64,000 nt of DNA from NCBI RefSeq assembly GCF_014337925.2, contig NZ_CP143423.1:3068501-3132500 (forward strand). The letters are read 5' to 3'. Positions 8,256-18,204 of this stretch are shown piece after piece. The position numbers and the translations under genes are program-made. Under the pieces are notes generated by a model. That model was given only the letters and a program-made list of their open reading frames with translations, did no database searches and was not told the origin of the DNA. Source of the stretch: Roseobacter fucihabitans. Its GTDB lineage: Bacteria; Pseudomonadota; Alphaproteobacteria; Rhodobacterales; Rhodobacteraceae. Numbering within the stretch: position 1 is the stretch's first letter; each line of letters begins with the position of its first letter.

Positions 8256-8867
8256 TCAGCTTTGCGCCGCAATGATCCCGTCGCGCACGTCGCCTGCGTC
8301 ATTCTCGTAATATTCATTCATGACGACGCCGGGGCGTGTTGCCAGTTGCCGCATCAGATTGGCAGGATAAAAGGTCGTTTTGACGTCTTCAAACCCTGGC
8401 ACCTGCCGCAGGATCGAAGACGTCGACTGCGTACAAAAAGCATTTCCCACCGCGCCATTTGACAGCACAAGTTGCAATGCGCGCTCGGCCTGTTCGGGGC
8501 TGACGACAAATTCCTGGCTGACCACGTGATAGGTACTGCGCGCATGCGCGCCTTTATAGGCCTGCACCCACCCCGGCGTCATGCCGAACAATACATCGCC
8601 ACGTTCCGCCACATCGGCGTGAAAAAACGAGCCCGCAGGGTCAAAGATGACCCGCTGGGACCCCGATACCATCAAGGCCGTATGCCCACCACTGCCGGTG
8701 TTATTATTGATCACCGTGAATAGGGTCAGCTTTGGCGCACCATCCGCCACATAGGTTTTGGCGGCGATTTCTTCGGGTGTGGCTTGTGGCATGGAGGAGA
8801 CCGCGCAGCCCATCAGCAGCGCCAAAACGCCAAAAACCACGCCAGCGCGCAGCGCACGGACCGCCAT
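8256..8867 (-). CDS. Predicted lipoprotein
   Basis: A 203-residue protein with a lipoprotein signal (hydrophobic VVFGVLALLMGC, Cys21 as the lipidation site). The rest contains HTALMVSGSQRVIFDPAGSFFH and a pair of Cys-containing or conserved stretches (GNAFCTQSTSSIL). This resembles conserved Rhodobacterales hypothetical proteins with a His/Cys papain-like arrangement (H-...-D-...-C), but I cannot prove catalysis. I chose ATG at 8867. It lies 11 bases after the stop of the upstream oxidase subunit gene and has only a weak ribosome site, so the two are probably co-transcribed. A longer frame exists but runs through the oxidase subunit. Confidence 0.72.
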   Translation of the reverse strand: MAVRALRAGVVFGVLALLMGCAVSSMPQATPEEIAAKTYVADGAPKLTLFTVINNNTGSGGHTALMVSGSQRVIFDPAGSFFHADVAERGDVLFGMTPGWVQAYKGAHARSTYHVVSQEFVVSPEQAERALQLVLSNGAVGNAFCTQSTSSILRQVPGFEDVKTTFYPANLMRQLATRPGVVMNEYYENDAGDVRDGIIAAQS

Positions 8868-8878
8868 CGAAACAGGGA

Positions 8879-9013
8879 TCACGTGATGAAAATCGCCATC
8901 CACACGAACAGGACGATGATCGCGATCACGATACGCGTGGTCCAGCTCATGAAGCCGTCGAAAGTTTTCTCTTGGGTGGTGGTATCCATTTCGCCGTGTT
9001 TGTGATCTGCCAT
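8879..9013 (-). CDS. aa3-type cytochrome c oxidase subunit IV (44 aa)
   Basis: A 44-residue gene starting ADHKHGEMDTTTQEKTFDGF after the initiator Met, with one transmembrane helix (about residues 24-43) ending MAIFIT. This is the pattern of the bacterial aa3 oxidase subunit IV family (short acidic N-terminus, EKTFxGF motif, single helix). AAGGG lies about 8-12 bases before the ATG. The main oxidase genes are not in the window, so the subunit is encoded apart from its complex. It is too short for most gene finders. Confidence 0.85.
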   Translation of the reverse strand: MADHKHGEMDTTTQEKTFDGFMSWTTRIVIAIIVLFVWMAIFIT

Positions 9014-9177
9014 TGCCGCAGCCCTTTTTGATGTTGCTGGCACAAGCCCTAATGGATTCGTTCGGCCCTGTCACCCGTCGCCTTACGCCGTGGGACAATT
9101 GATCGCGTCCTGCCGCTGCGCGCATCCGGTGGCCCTGCTGGCAGGCACTAACACTCGGGTTTGCCACTGCGCCGCCC

Positions 9178-10221
9178 TCACGCTTTGCGCTGGTACACCC
9201 AGGCCCCATCCGCGCGCCGCTCCCGTGTGGCAAGACCGTCCTGATAGAGATGGCTCACATGCGCGACCGCTTCCACCAGCGCCAACCCGTATTCCGCCGA
9301 ACCAATCTTGCGTTTGAACAACGGCGTGAAGCACTCGGCCGCGGATTTCGGCGTATCGAGATAATCGAGCAATCGCGTCAGCGCCCCGTGATGGTTGTCG
9401 ATCAATTGCCGCATTCGCATCGGCAGGCCGGTAAAGGGCAATTTGTGCCCACCCAGCACCAGATGATCCGGCCGCGCCAGTGGCGCAAGCCGCTCGCAGG
9501 CCTCCAGCCAGTCGGCAATCGGATCGGCCATGGGTTCGGTCGCATAGACCCCGATGTTGGGGCTGATAGAGGAGAGTATCTGATCCCCCGCCAGCACCAG
9601 ATTGTCCTCCCGACTCCAGAAGGTCGCGTGTTCGGGGGCATGACCATTGCCGATATGCACGTCCCAGATGCGCCCGCCCATGGTGATACTGTTGCCCTGC
9701 GCGATCCGGGTATACCCAAGCGGCAAGGGCGTGACCACGTCACAGAAGTTGAACGGGCGTTCCTGCGCGCGCTGCGCATAGACCTGCGCGTCCATCCCGG
9801 CAGAACGGTAGAATGCAAGGGATTCGCGTGACGGCAGTTTTTGTTCATCCAGCGTCAGCATCCGCGCCGTCAGCCAGGCGGTACGTGTCGTCACAAGTTC
9901 CGCGCCATATTCCGATTGCAACCACCCGGCCAGCCCGATGTGGTCGGGGTGGTGATGCGTGACAACAACGCGCCTGACCGGTTTACCGCCCAGCGGACCG
10001 GTCATAAGCGCGCGCCAGATGGCCTTGCTGCGTTTGGAGGCAAAGCCGGTATCCACCACGCTCCAGGCGTCGCCATCATCCAGCGCATAGATATTCACGT
10101 GATCGAGCTTCATCGGTAATGGCAGGCGCATCCAGAGCACACCGGGCGCGACTTCGATCGCTTCGCCCTCGGACGGGGGGTGCTCCCAGGGCGTGCGCAA
10201 ACCTTCTGGTTGATCTTTCAT
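9178..10221 (-). CDS. MBL-fold metallo-hydrolase
   Basis: A 347-residue metallo-beta-lactamase-fold hydrolase. The metal motif is H89-x-H91-x-D93-H94 (THHHPDH). Later ligands are the His in IGNGHAPEH, Asp in LAGDQIL and His in LVLGGHKLPF. A C-terminal extension of about 100 residues after the last ligand is all-helical and looks like the lactamase-B-associated winged helix. Its ATG shares one base with the stop of the acyl-CoA dehydrogenase (TGATG), so the two are coupled; a thioester or lactone substrate is an inference. Confidence 0.87.
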   Translation of the reverse strand: MKDQPEGLRTPWEHPPSEGEAIEVAPGVLWMRLPLPMKLDHVNIYALDDGDAWSVVDTGFASKRSKAIWRALMTGPLGGKPVRRVVVTHHHPDHIGLAGWLQSEYGAELVTTRTAWLTARMLTLDEQKLPSRESLAFYRSAGMDAQVYAQRAQERPFNFCDVVTPLPLGYTRIAQGNSITMGGRIWDVHIGNGHAPEHATFWSREDNLVLAGDQILSSISPNIGVYATEPMADPIADWLEACERLAPLARPDHLVLGGHKLPFTGLPMRMRQLIDNHHGALTRLLDYLDTPKSAAECFTPLFKRKIGSAEYGLALVEAVAHVSHLYQDGLATRERRADGAWVYQRKA

Positions 10222-11936
10222 CAGGCGACCAACTCTTGGGCACTCAGCGCAAACAGATCCTCTGCCCCCGCTTGTGCATGGATCAAAAGACCGACGTGCT
10301 CGGGCAACAACCGTTTGATATAGAACCGCGCCAGTGCCTCATGTGTCCCGCCCCTGTCCGCGAGGGCCGCCTTAAGGTGCAGATATCCCCCCATGACCCG
10401 CGCGAACGCCCGCAGATAGGGCACCGCCCCGGCAAATCGCGCGTCCATATCCGGCTCGCCCGCGATCCATTCCGTCACCTCGCGCAGGGTTTCAGAGGCC
10501 TGCCAGACCGGCTCGGCAAGGTCGGGCAGGGTTGCGCGCGCTGCCTCCGCGCAGGCCTCGATTTCATCGAGCAAATGCGCCGCCGCCTCCCCGCCGTCCA
10601 TCATCTTGCGCGCCACAAGGTCCATCGCCTGAATGCCGTTCGTGCCCTCATAAATCGCGGTGACGCGCACGTCACGGCTGAATTGTGCAGCACCCGTTTC
10701 CTCGATCACGCCCATGCCGCCATGGACCTGAACACCCATTTCGGCCACGGCGATCCCCGTATCCGTGCCAAAGGCCTTGGCGATGGGCGTCAGGAACGCC
10801 GCCCGCGCCTGCCAGTCGGCATCACCGGTCGCATGTGCCATATCAATGGCCATCGCACAGCTCAGCGCGATGGCTCGGGCGGCGAAAACATCTGCTTTCA
10901 TGCTCATCAGCATCCGCCGCACATCCGCGTGATCCACAATGGTGCCCGCCCCCCCGGCGCGCGCCGTATGCCCCTGTTTGCGATCAACGGCGTAGTCCAG
11001 CGCGTGCTGGCAGGCCGCTTCGGCCACGCCAATGCCCTGCCCGCCGACACCGAGACGCGCGTTATTCATCATCGTGAACATGGCCGCCATGCCGTCTTGT
11101 TCCTGGCCGATCAACAGGCCGGTGGCGCCTTCAAACTGCATTACCGCAGTCGGTGAGCCATGCAGGCCCAATTTATGCTCGAGGCTGACAACCTTCAGAT
11201 CATTGGCCCGACCCAGCGTTCCATCGGCGTTGGGGATATATTTCGGCACCAGAAACAGGCTGATCCCCTTGGTGCCCGCAGGCGCATCCGGCAGACGCGC
11301 CAGAACAAGATGGCAGACGTTTTCGGCGATGTCATGGTCCCCCCAGCTGATGTATATCTTTTGTCCCGTCACCGCGAAAGTACCATCGCCCCTGTCCACG
11401 GCCTTGGTCGAGAGCGCCCCCACGTCCGAGCCGGCCTGCGGTTCGGTCAGGTTCATCGTTCCGGTCCACGCCCCGGCGGTCAGTTTGGGGAGATAGAGCG
11501 CTTTGATCGCCTCACTTGCGTGGTGATGCAGCGCCTCGATCTGCCCCTGGCTCATCAACGGCGCGATTTGCAGCGACAAACATGCCCCGCTCATCATTTC
11601 GTTCACGGCGGATGTCAGCGTCATCGGCAAGCCCATCCCGCCATGTTCCGGATCCGCCGACATACCAATCCAACCGCCCTCCGCAATAGCCTTCCAGCCC
11701 TGCGCAAAGCCCGGCGAGCTGCGCACCACACCGTTTTCCAGCCGCGCCGGGTTCATATCGCCAGCGCGCTGCAATGGTGCCAGAACCTCATCAGACAGCT
11801 TACCCGCTTCGCTGAGGATCGCCTGGGTGACATCCTCTGTGGCCTCGCGAAACCGCTCGGTTGCACGCAGTTTTGCGTAATCCACCACATGTTTGAACAA
11901 AAAGGCAAACTCATCCACGGGGGCATGATAGGGCAT
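10221..11936 (-). CDS. Long-chain-type acyl-CoA dehydrogenase (DmdC-like length class)
   Basis: A 571-residue flavoprotein that oxidises an acyl-CoA. The family motifs are NLTEPQAGSDVGALSTKA, GQKIYISWGDHD and IYEGTNGIQAMDLVARK. N-terminal (DEFAFLFKHVVDY) and C-terminal extensions make it longer than the 380-residue short class. Such 570-600 residue enzymes include DmdC (methylmercaptopropionyl-CoA dehydrogenase), a common roseobacter enzyme; the exact substrate cannot be read from sequence. I chose ATG at 11936, preceded by GGAGA, over a longer frame. Coupled downstream to the MBL hydrolase by a one-base overlap. Confidence 0.9.
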   Translation of the reverse strand: MPYHAPVDEFAFLFKHVVDYAKLRATERFREATEDVTQAILSEAGKLSDEVLAPLQRAGDMNPARLENGVVRSSPGFAQGWKAIAEGGWIGMSADPEHGGMGLPMTLTSAVNEMMSGACLSLQIAPLMSQGQIEALHHHASEAIKALYLPKLTAGAWTGTMNLTEPQAGSDVGALSTKAVDRGDGTFAVTGQKIYISWGDHDIAENVCHLVLARLPDAPAGTKGISLFLVPKYIPNADGTLGRANDLKVVSLEHKLGLHGSPTAVMQFEGATGLLIGQEQDGMAAMFTMMNNARLGVGGQGIGVAEAACQHALDYAVDRKQGHTARAGGAGTIVDHADVRRMLMSMKADVFAARAIALSCAMAIDMAHATGDADWQARAAFLTPIAKAFGTDTGIAVAEMGVQVHGGMGVIEETGAAQFSRDVRVTAIYEGTNGIQAMDLVARKMMDGGEAAAHLLDEIEACAEAARATLPDLAEPVWQASETLREVTEWIAGEPDMDARFAGAVPYLRAFARVMGGYLHLKAALADRGGTHEALARFYIKRLLPEHVGLLIHAQAGAEDLFALSAQELVA

Positions 11937-12062
11937 CGTGTTGTCTCCGATTGACTGTGCGGCGGCCTTGGCAAGCAAGACATGACCCGGTAAAGGTCCA
12001 CACATTGCAACATGTGCCGCATGGCTGCCTTCGGCAATAAAAACGCGGCGTCACGGAGCCTT

Positions 12063-13022
12063 ATGGACATGACCTCGCCCCTGATCCTGCCTGCGGATGC
12101 CCCAGGCATCGCGCGGGCGGCTGGCTTGCTCGCAGATGGGGACCTCGTGGCCTTCGCGACCGAAACGGTCTATGGGTTGGGGGCTGATGCACGCAACGGG
12201 CGCGCGGTTGCGGCGATCTTTGACGCCAAGGGGCGGCCGCGGTTCAACCCGCTCATCGTGCATGTTCCCGACATTGATGCGGCACGCACCTACGTTGAAT
12301 GGAGTGATGCGGCGGATATACTCGCGCGCACCTTCTGGCCCGGTCCGCTGACACTTGTTTTGCCACTGCTGCCCGATCACGGGCTGTCGCCTCTGGTGAC
12401 GGCGGGGCTGTCGACCCTGGCCCTGCGCGTGCCTGCCAAACCCTCTGCGAGAGCGCTGCTAAAGGCGTTCGGCGGGCCTGTCGCGGCACCCTCGGCAAAC
12501 CCCTCCGGACGCATAAGCCCCACAACCGCCACACATGTGCGGCAAGGTCTGGGCGATCGCATCGCTGCAATCCTGGATGATGGTGCCTGCCCGGTGGGTC
12601 TGGAAAGCACAATCATCGCCTTTTCGCCGGCACCGGTCCTGATGCGCGCGGGCGGCCTGCCCGCAGAAGCCATACAAACGGCCCTTGGAACTGCGTTGCC
12701 GCGTGCGCCGCACCCCAAAAGCGAAGAAACCGTCACGGCCCCCGGCCAGCTGAACTCGCATTACGCGCCCCGCGCTCCGCTCCGAACGCAGGTGACGGAG
12801 CCAAATGCCAATGAACTCCTGCTGGGTTTTGGCCCAATGCCCTGCGATCTCAATTTATCCGAAACCGGCGATCTTCAGGAAGCGGCCGCGAACCTGTTTG
12901 CACATCTTCACCAACTGGACAAACTGCACCGCCCCATCGCGGTGGCACCCATTCCTGATACTGGCCTTGGCTGTGCCATCAACGACCGGCTGTCACGTGC
13001 TGCCGCGCCGCGTGCGCCGTAA
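12063..13022 (+). CDS. tsaC: L-threonylcarbamoyladenylate synthase (Sua5/YrdC/YciO family)
   Basis: A 319-residue full-length Sua5-type enzyme that makes threonylcarbamoyl-AMP for the t6A modification of tRNA. The YrdC domain (1-200) shows GDLVAFATETVYGLGADA, KGRPRFNPLIVHV, FWPGPLTLVLP and APSANPSGRISPT. The C-terminal Sua5 domain follows the linker APGQLNSHYAPRAPL. Start at 12063 has GGAG 7 bases upstream; ATG at 12069 is an alternative. It diverges from the acyl-CoA dehydrogenase and ends just before an intergenic hairpin repeat. Confidence 0.9.
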   Translation: MDMTSPLILPADAPGIARAAGLLADGDLVAFATETVYGLGADARNGRAVAAIFDAKGRPRFNPLIVHVPDIDAARTYVEWSDAADILARTFWPGPLTLVLPLLPDHGLSPLVTAGLSTLALRVPAKPSARALLKAFGGPVAAPSANPSGRISPTTATHVRQGLGDRIAAILDDGACPVGLESTIIAFSPAPVLMRAGGLPAEAIQTALGTALPRAPHPKSEETVTAPGQLNSHYAPRAPLRTQVTEPNANELLLGFGPMPCDLNLSETGDLQEAAANLFAHLHQLDKLHRPIAVAPIPDTGLGCAINDRLSRAAAPRAP

Positions 13023-13042
13023 GGTGGGCTTCAGGCCACCTT
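13021..13042. repeat. Dispersed intergenic hairpin repeat, copy 1
   Basis: AAGGTGG and CCACCTT arms face each other around GCTTCAGG. The copy at 62737 is identical over these 22 bases, and 31332 holds an inverted variant. It starts at the last base region of tsaC and separates it from converging yqgE, so it may end transcription in both directions. Confidence 0.85.
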
Positions 13043-13060
13043 TGCTCCCTGTACTCCCGG

Positions 13061-13645
13061 TCAGGCATGGCCCGCCGTGGAGGACAGCCCCAAAGGATCC
13101 ACCCCGAGGCTCCTGAGCGCGGCGCTCCATTTGTCCGCCGCAGGTGTTTCAAAAATCAACGCGGACGTGGCATCCGCCGTCAGCCACCCGTTGCGCGCAA
13201 TCTCGCTTTCCAACTGCCCCGGCCCCCATCCCGCATATCCCAACATCATCAACGCACGCGACGGCCCGCTGTCCTGCGCAATCTCTTCGAGGATATCCAA
13301 AGTCGCCGTCATCCCAAACCCGCCAGGAACGGACAGGGTATGCAGGCTCGACTGATAATCACCCGAATGCAGCACAAAGCCCCGCCCGGTCTCTACGGGA
13401 CCGCCAAAATGCACCGGCATCGCAGCGGCCTTGCGGGAGGGTTCGATCTCCAATTGGTCCAGAACATCGCTCATGCGCACATCACCGCTTTGCTTGTTGA
13501 GGATCAACCCCATCGCCCCTTTGTCTGAGTAGGCGCAGAGCAAAATCACCGACCTCTCAAAACGCACATCTCCCATGCTCGGCATCGCCACCAACAGCGA
13601 CCCGGTCAAATCAAGCGTATCATCGCGCGTATCGGAAAGTCCCAT
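13061..13645 (-). CDS. YqgE/AlgH family protein
   Basis: A 194-residue protein of the DUF179 (YqgE/AlgH) family, whose function is not settled. It shows [21 protein letters not shown] at the N-terminus, then [26 protein letters not shown] and [14 protein letters not shown], all family hallmarks, at typical length. ATG at 13645 is the first good start; an AGGAGGG stands 17 bases upstream, further than ideal. It diverges from the DsbD-like gene. Confidence 0.9.
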   Translation of the reverse strand: MGLSDTRDDTLDLTGSLLVAMPSMGDVRFERSVILLCAYSDKGAMGLILNKQSGDVRMSDVLDQLEIEPSRKAAAMPVHFGGPVETGRGFVLHSGDYQSSLHTLSVPGGFGMTATLDILEEIAQDSGPSRALMMLGYAGWGPGQLESEIARNGWLTADATSALIFETPAADKWSAALRSLGVDPLGLSSTAGHA

Positions 13646-13762
13646 GGCGTCAGAATGGCCTGACCCTCCTGCCAGTGCAAGAGGCATCCAGAAATCCGTG
13701 GCGAAACATGGCTGAACGGAACGTGACTTGGCTTTCCGGGCTTGCTCGGCCATATCAGGCTC

Positions 13763-14569
13763 ATGAGAAATACGATTACCGCTGCCACCGCTGCCTGTCT
13801 TTTCGCGCTGCCTGCCGTCGCGCAGGACCAATTTGCCATTCCCGTCACGGCGCAGATCTTGCCCGGATGGGAACGCGAGGATGGCACCCGCATGGCCGCC
13901 ATCCACCTGTCGCTCGATCCGGGCTGGAAGACCTATTGGCGCGCGCCCGGAGACGCTGGCATCCCGCCCAGCTTTGACTGGTCGGGCTCGCGAAATCTGC
14001 ACTCGGTCTCCGTCGCATGGCCCAGACCAAAGGTTTTTGACCAAAACGGCATGCGTTCCATCGGATATGAAAACGAGCTGGTGATCCCGCTTACCCTTGC
14101 GCGCTCGCACGCCGGGCAACCGATCAGCATTGATCTTGACATGAACATCGGCATTTGTTCGGACATCTGCGTGCCCCATGACGTCAGCCTGAAGGCCATG
14201 CTCGACGGCACCGCCACAACACCCACACCGGCCATCGCCGCCGCCCTGGCCCAAACCCCCTACTCCGCGCGCGAGGCGGGGGTGACGCGGGCCACCTGCA
14301 AAATCGAGCCGACCAAAGACGGGTTGCGCATTGAGGCGCGGGTCACGGCACCCTCCGCCGGAGGTGCAGAAGTCATCGTGATCGAACCCGGCCTGCCAGA
14401 TGTCTGGGTCAGCGAAGCGGATACGCGCAGGACCGGCAATGACATCATCGCCGTTTCCGAAATGATCCATGTGGAAGGGGGCAGCATCGCGATTGATCGC
14501 TCTGCGGTGCGCCTTACGGTGCTGGGCAGCAGCCACGCCATCGACATACGCGGATGCACTGCGGGTTAG
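13763..14569 (+). CDS. Periplasmic DsbD N-terminal-domain-like protein
   Basis: A 268-residue secreted protein (signal peptide [20 protein letters not shown]). It matches the thiol:disulfide interchange DsbD N-terminal domain class: [21 protein letters not shown], then [11 protein letters not shown] and [16 protein letters not shown] with the Cys pair C-x3-C. Two more Cys are near RATCKI and IRGCTAG. There is no membrane or thioredoxin part, so it would need a partner encoded elsewhere to receive electrons. Its end overlaps the converging RND gene by 4 bp. Confidence 0.82.
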   Translation: MRNTITAATAACLFALPAVAQDQFAIPVTAQILPGWEREDGTRMAAIHLSLDPGWKTYWRAPGDAGIPPSFDWSGSRNLHSVSVAWPRPKVFDQNGMRSIGYENELVIPLTLARSHAGQPISIDLDMNIGICSDICVPHDVSLKAMLDGTATTPTPAIAAALAQTPYSAREAGVTRATCKIEPTKDGLRIEARVTAPSAGGAEVIVIEPGLPDVWVSEADTRRTGNDIIAVSEMIHVEGGSIAIDRSAVRLTVLGSSHAIDIRGCTAG

Positions 14570-17500
14570 GGCGCGGGGGCGCGCTTGCGCAACAGCATGA
14601 TCAGCACCGCACAGAGATAGGCGAGCAGAACCAGAGCCGCCGCGCCAATCACGAATAGCAACAACGCAGCGGGCATCACAGGCCAGCCCTGCACCCCCGG
14701 CACCAGCGCGGTGATCACAAAGGCCAGGCTCCCTTGCGCGATGGCAACCCCCATTGTCGCACCGGCCCAGCCCAGGATCAGCCCCCAAAGCACCACAAAT
14801 GACATCCGCAGGCTCAGAACCGGGGCCTGCATTCCGCGCCGCATTGCCCTGATCTGGCGCGAAATATCATGTGACACCGCCACCAGCGCCGGCACCATCA
14901 TCAACACCAATACGACCCCAAATCCCAACCCATAGACCAATGTGATCACCGTGGGTTTAAGGAACTGCGCCTGGCGGCTGCTTTCATGAAGCAGCGGCGT
15001 CATGCCCAGAACCGTGGTCATGGTCGTCAACATGACAGGCCGCAGCCGATCCGCCGCCCCGTCAATAATCGAAGGGATGAGACCGCGATCTTCAGCGTAT
15101 TCGTCAATGGTTGTGATCAAAACGATAGAATCATTAATTATGATGCCGGTCATGCCCAAAAGCCCCACAACCGTGAACATGCTCAGCGGCACCTCCCAGA
15201 CCACATGGCCATAGATTGTGCCAATCAGACCGAAGGGGATGACCGCCATGATCAGGAAGGGGCGCGACCAGCTGCCAAAGACCCATGCCAGCACCAGAAA
15301 TATGCCCAGAAGACACAGGATGAGACCGCTCAGCGCATCGCTGAGGAAATCCTGTTCCTGCTCGGCCAGCCCGCCAAGGCTCCAGGACACTTGATGCTCG
15401 CTGGCGATGCGGGGCAGGATTTGCGCGCTGAGCACCCGTTGGATTTCCGCCGCGCGTTCCGGGTCATCCTCGGAGATATCACCGCTGACTGTAATCACCC
15501 GCGTGCCGTTTTGTCGCTTGAGCGCCAGAAATCCATCGCGGCTTTGCACGCTGACGATATCTGCAAGCGGGACGTAGACCCCCTCTGGCGTGCGCATCTG
15601 CGTGCGTTCCAGAAAATCCGCCGTCAATTCATCGTCCGGCAGCTGAACCTCAATCGTCGCGGTGCGCGCGCCTTCGGGATATGTCGCGGCCTCAATCCCG
15701 CCCAGACGGTCCCGCAGAACCCGTCCCAATGTATCGATGCGAAATCCCAGCGCCTGCCCCTTGGCGGTCAGATCAAGGATCAACTCTTCCCTGCCGTAGG
15801 CCAGGTCATCCTGTAGAGACAGCACCTCGGGATATTCCAGCAGCGCATCCTGCAACGCCAGGCTGGCTGTTTTCAGTCGCTGCGTATCGGCGCCCGAGAA
15901 CTCGACTGACAGCGCGTCACCGCCCTGCCCCGACCTCCAGCCACGAAACGACAGCGTTTCGATCAGTGGATGGCTCGCCACCCGGTCGCGCAGATCACCG
16001 GTAAAGGCAAAACTGGAATAGGGTCTCAGGTCCGCATCGATAAGTTCAATCGAAATGCCCCCCAAGAGGTCATTATCTTTGAATTCCGCGCCATCCAGCC
16101 CGCGACCGATGGTGCCGCCCACTTGCGCCAACACGAAATCAACCGGATTACGCCCGTATTTTTCGGCGTATTCCAGGCTCAATTCTTCGGTGGCGCGCTG
16201 CAATTCCTGCATCATGGCGATGGAATCCGCGCGGGTCGCGCCCTCGGTCATGGCGAAATTGCCCGTCACAGATCCGCGTTCAGGTGCGTTGAAAAAGCGC
16301 CATTGCACATCGCCACGAATGAAAATACTGACCTGCGCCGCGAGCAGGACGATCAGCCCCGCCAGCACCACATAACGCGCCGCAATCACACCGGCCATAA
16401 AGCGGCGAAACAGCACATCACGCATCCAGTCGAACCCGTAATTGACCAGCGTCGAGGGCCAATCCACCCCGCGCATGCCCATCCATTGCACCACATGCGC
16501 TTTGCGCGCGCGCGGCATCAGCAGGAAAACACCCGCAACAACGCCCAGCGCGATCAACCCCGTGACCACATCCTGGCGATACGGCAGATCCGCAATCAGC
16601 GCACCCTCCGGGGCCAGCCACAGCCGCGCCCCAAAGGCCGCCGTTCCGCCCACAAGCACCACCAGTGCGACGAGAGCCCCGCCGAGTTTCAGGCGCGAAA
16701 ACCCGGTCTCTTTGGCGCGTGCGATCGAATGGGCCATATGGTTGGGCAGAATCAGAAAACACTCCACCAGCGAGGCCACGAGCACCGCAATCACCGTCAG
16801 GGGAATATCCTGGATCAGCGTGCCAAAACGCCCGCCCACGGCCAGCAGCCCGAAAAACGCGATCACCGTGGTCAGGGTCGCGGCGAACACCGGAATGGAC
16901 ATGCGCCGCGCGGCGGATTCTGCGGCCACAAACGGGTCCTCCTTGAGGTGGCGCGCCCGGTAATCGGCATGCTCGCCAACCACAATCGCATCATCGACAA
17001 CGATCCCGAGCGTGATGATCAGCCCAAAGAGCGAGATCATATTCAACGTGATGCCGCCCGCATACATGATCGCAATCGCCGCCAGCATCGCCGCCGGAAT
17101 GCCCGCAGCCACCCAAAATGCCGTGCGCGCATTGAGGAACAGGAACAACAGGCCCAGCACCAGCCCAAGCCCCATCAGCCCATTGTCGATCAATATATCA
17201 AGCCGGTCCGAAATCGCCGCCGCCCGCGTCCGGATCAATTCAAGCGACGAGCCTGCGGGCAAGGTCGCCTGTAAATCAGCGGCGATCTCCTCCACGGACG
17301 CCTGTATCTTGATCGCATCGCCCTGCGCCGAGCGGTCGACGCGCACCGAAATCGCCGGGTTTTGCCCAACGAAATAGGCGCGGTTCCGATCCCCGCTTTC
17401 CTTGGTGATACGCGCGACATCCCCCACGTTCAGTTTCGAGCCATCCGGGTTCGAACGCAGCACGATCTGCGCGATCAGTTCGGGGTCGCGTTTTTCGGTC

Positions 17501-18198
17501 CCGGTGCGAACCTGCGTGTTTGCACCGCGCACGTTACCCGCGGGCGCGGTATCCACTTCCGCCTCAATCGCAGCGGCAATTTCCGCCATGGTAATGCCAT
17601 AGGTCACAAGGTTCAGCGTGCTCACTTCCACCGTAATTTGTGGTGCTGCCACGCCCCGGATCGTGGCGCGGGTGATGCCAGCCGCAAACAGCCGGTTCAC
17701 GAATTCATCCGCAAAGAGGCCTAATTGCTCTGGCCCGACCGGGCCGCTGATCACCACATCCGTGACCCGGTCCCGCCAGGCCGCGCGCCGCACAACCGGA
17801 TCATCCGCACCATCGGGCAGATCCGTCACCGTATCCACCGCATCCTGCACATCGCCTGCGGCGCGCGTCATGTCCCAATTGGGTTCAAAATGCAGCGTGA
17901 TGGTGCCGCGTCCCTGCCGGGCCGTGGACGACGTGCTCTCCACCCCCTCCACCGTGCGCAGGGCGGGTTCGAGCACCTGCACAATACCCCGGTCCACATC
18001 CTCAGAGGCGGCATTGGCCCAGGAGGTATTGACCGTCACGCGCTCCAATACTGTGTCGGGAAAGAACTGCGTGCGCATGTTCGGCAAGGCGGCAAGGCCC
18101 GCGACCACCATCATCACCAGGATCAGGTTCGCCAGCGTCCGGTGACGCGCAAAATAGGAAAGAACGCCCCTGGCTGCCCCCGGAATTTGCCGCGCCAT
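14566..18198 (-). CDS. RND-family efflux pump permease
   Basis: A 1210-residue AcrB-like inner-membrane transporter that would expel compounds with proton influx, together with the adaptor encoded just upstream. The N-terminus [20 protein letters not shown] is helix 1. The helix-4 signature [17 protein letters not shown] and the second-half equivalent [17 protein letters not shown] carry the family's charged or polar residues. It is about 170 residues longer than AcrB: two extra hydrophobic segments sit before the second half (near residues 515-570) and about three at the C-terminus. No outer-membrane channel gene is nearby. The 6-bp gap to the adaptor shows one operon. Confidence 0.93.
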   Translation of the reverse strand: MARQIPGAARGVLSYFARHRTLANLILVMMVVAGLAALPNMRTQFFPDTVLERVTVNTSWANAASEDVDRGIVQVLEPALRTVEGVESTSSTARQGRGTITLHFEPNWDMTRAAGDVQDAVDTVTDLPDGADDPVVRRAAWRDRVTDVVISGPVGPEQLGLFADEFVNRLFAAGITRATIRGVAAPQITVEVSTLNLVTYGITMAEIAAAIEAEVDTAPAGNVRGANTQVRTGTEKRDPELIAQIVLRSNPDGSKLNVGDVARITKESGDRNRAYFVGQNPAISVRVDRSAQGDAIKIQASVEEIAADLQATLPAGSSLELIRTRAAAISDRLDILIDNGLMGLGLVLGLLFLFLNARTAFWVAAGIPAAMLAAIAIMYAGGITLNMISLFGLIITLGIVVDDAIVVGEHADYRARHLKEDPFVAAESAARRMSIPVFAATLTTVIAFFGLLAVGGRFGTLIQDIPLTVIAVLVASLVECFLILPNHMAHSIARAKETGFSRLKLGGALVALVVLVGGTAAFGARLWLAPEGALIADLPYRQDVVTGLIALGVVAGVFLLMPRARKAHVVQWMGMRGVDWPSTLVNYGFDWMRDVLFRRFMAGVIAARYVVLAGLIVLLAAQVSIFIRGDVQWRFFNAPERGSVTGNFAMTEGATRADSIAMMQELQRATEELSLEYAEKYGRNPVDFVLAQVGGTIGRGLDGAEFKDNDLLGGISIELIDADLRPYSSFAFTGDLRDRVASHPLIETLSFRGWRSGQGGDALSVEFSGADTQRLKTASLALQDALLEYPEVLSLQDDLAYGREELILDLTAKGQALGFRIDTLGRVLRDRLGGIEAATYPEGARTATIEVQLPDDELTADFLERTQMRTPEGVYVPLADIVSVQSRDGFLALKRQNGTRVITVSGDISEDDPERAAEIQRVLSAQILPRIASEHQVSWSLGGLAEQEQDFLSDALSGLILCLLGIFLVLAWVFGSWSRPFLIMAVIPFGLIGTIYGHVVWEVPLSMFTVVGLLGMTGIIINDSIVLITTIDEYAEDRGLIPSIIDGAADRLRPVMLTTMTTVLGMTPLLHESSRQAQFLKPTVITLVYGLGFGVVLVLMMVPALVAVSHDISRQIRAMRRGMQAPVLSLRMSFVVLWGLILGWAGATMGVAIAQGSLAFVITALVPGVQGWPVMPAALLLFVIGAAALVLLAYLCAVLIMLLRKRAPAP

Positions 18199-18204
18199 AG
18201 CGTT

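Noticed and set aside
10221-11936. Naming the acyl-CoA dehydrogenase dmdC outright
   Set aside because: Length class fits, but this paralogous family is large in roseobacters and no dmdA, dmdB or dmdD genes adjoin it.
13646-14788. Long minus-strand open frame extending yqgE upstream across the DsbD-like gene
   Set aside because: High GC makes long shadow frames common; yqgE is full-length from 13645, and the opposite strand has a signal peptide and a recognisable domain.
15970-17274. 434-codon plus-strand frame inside the RND gene
   Set aside because: Arg/His/Gln-rich shadow of the RND coding sequence without a start site or family match.
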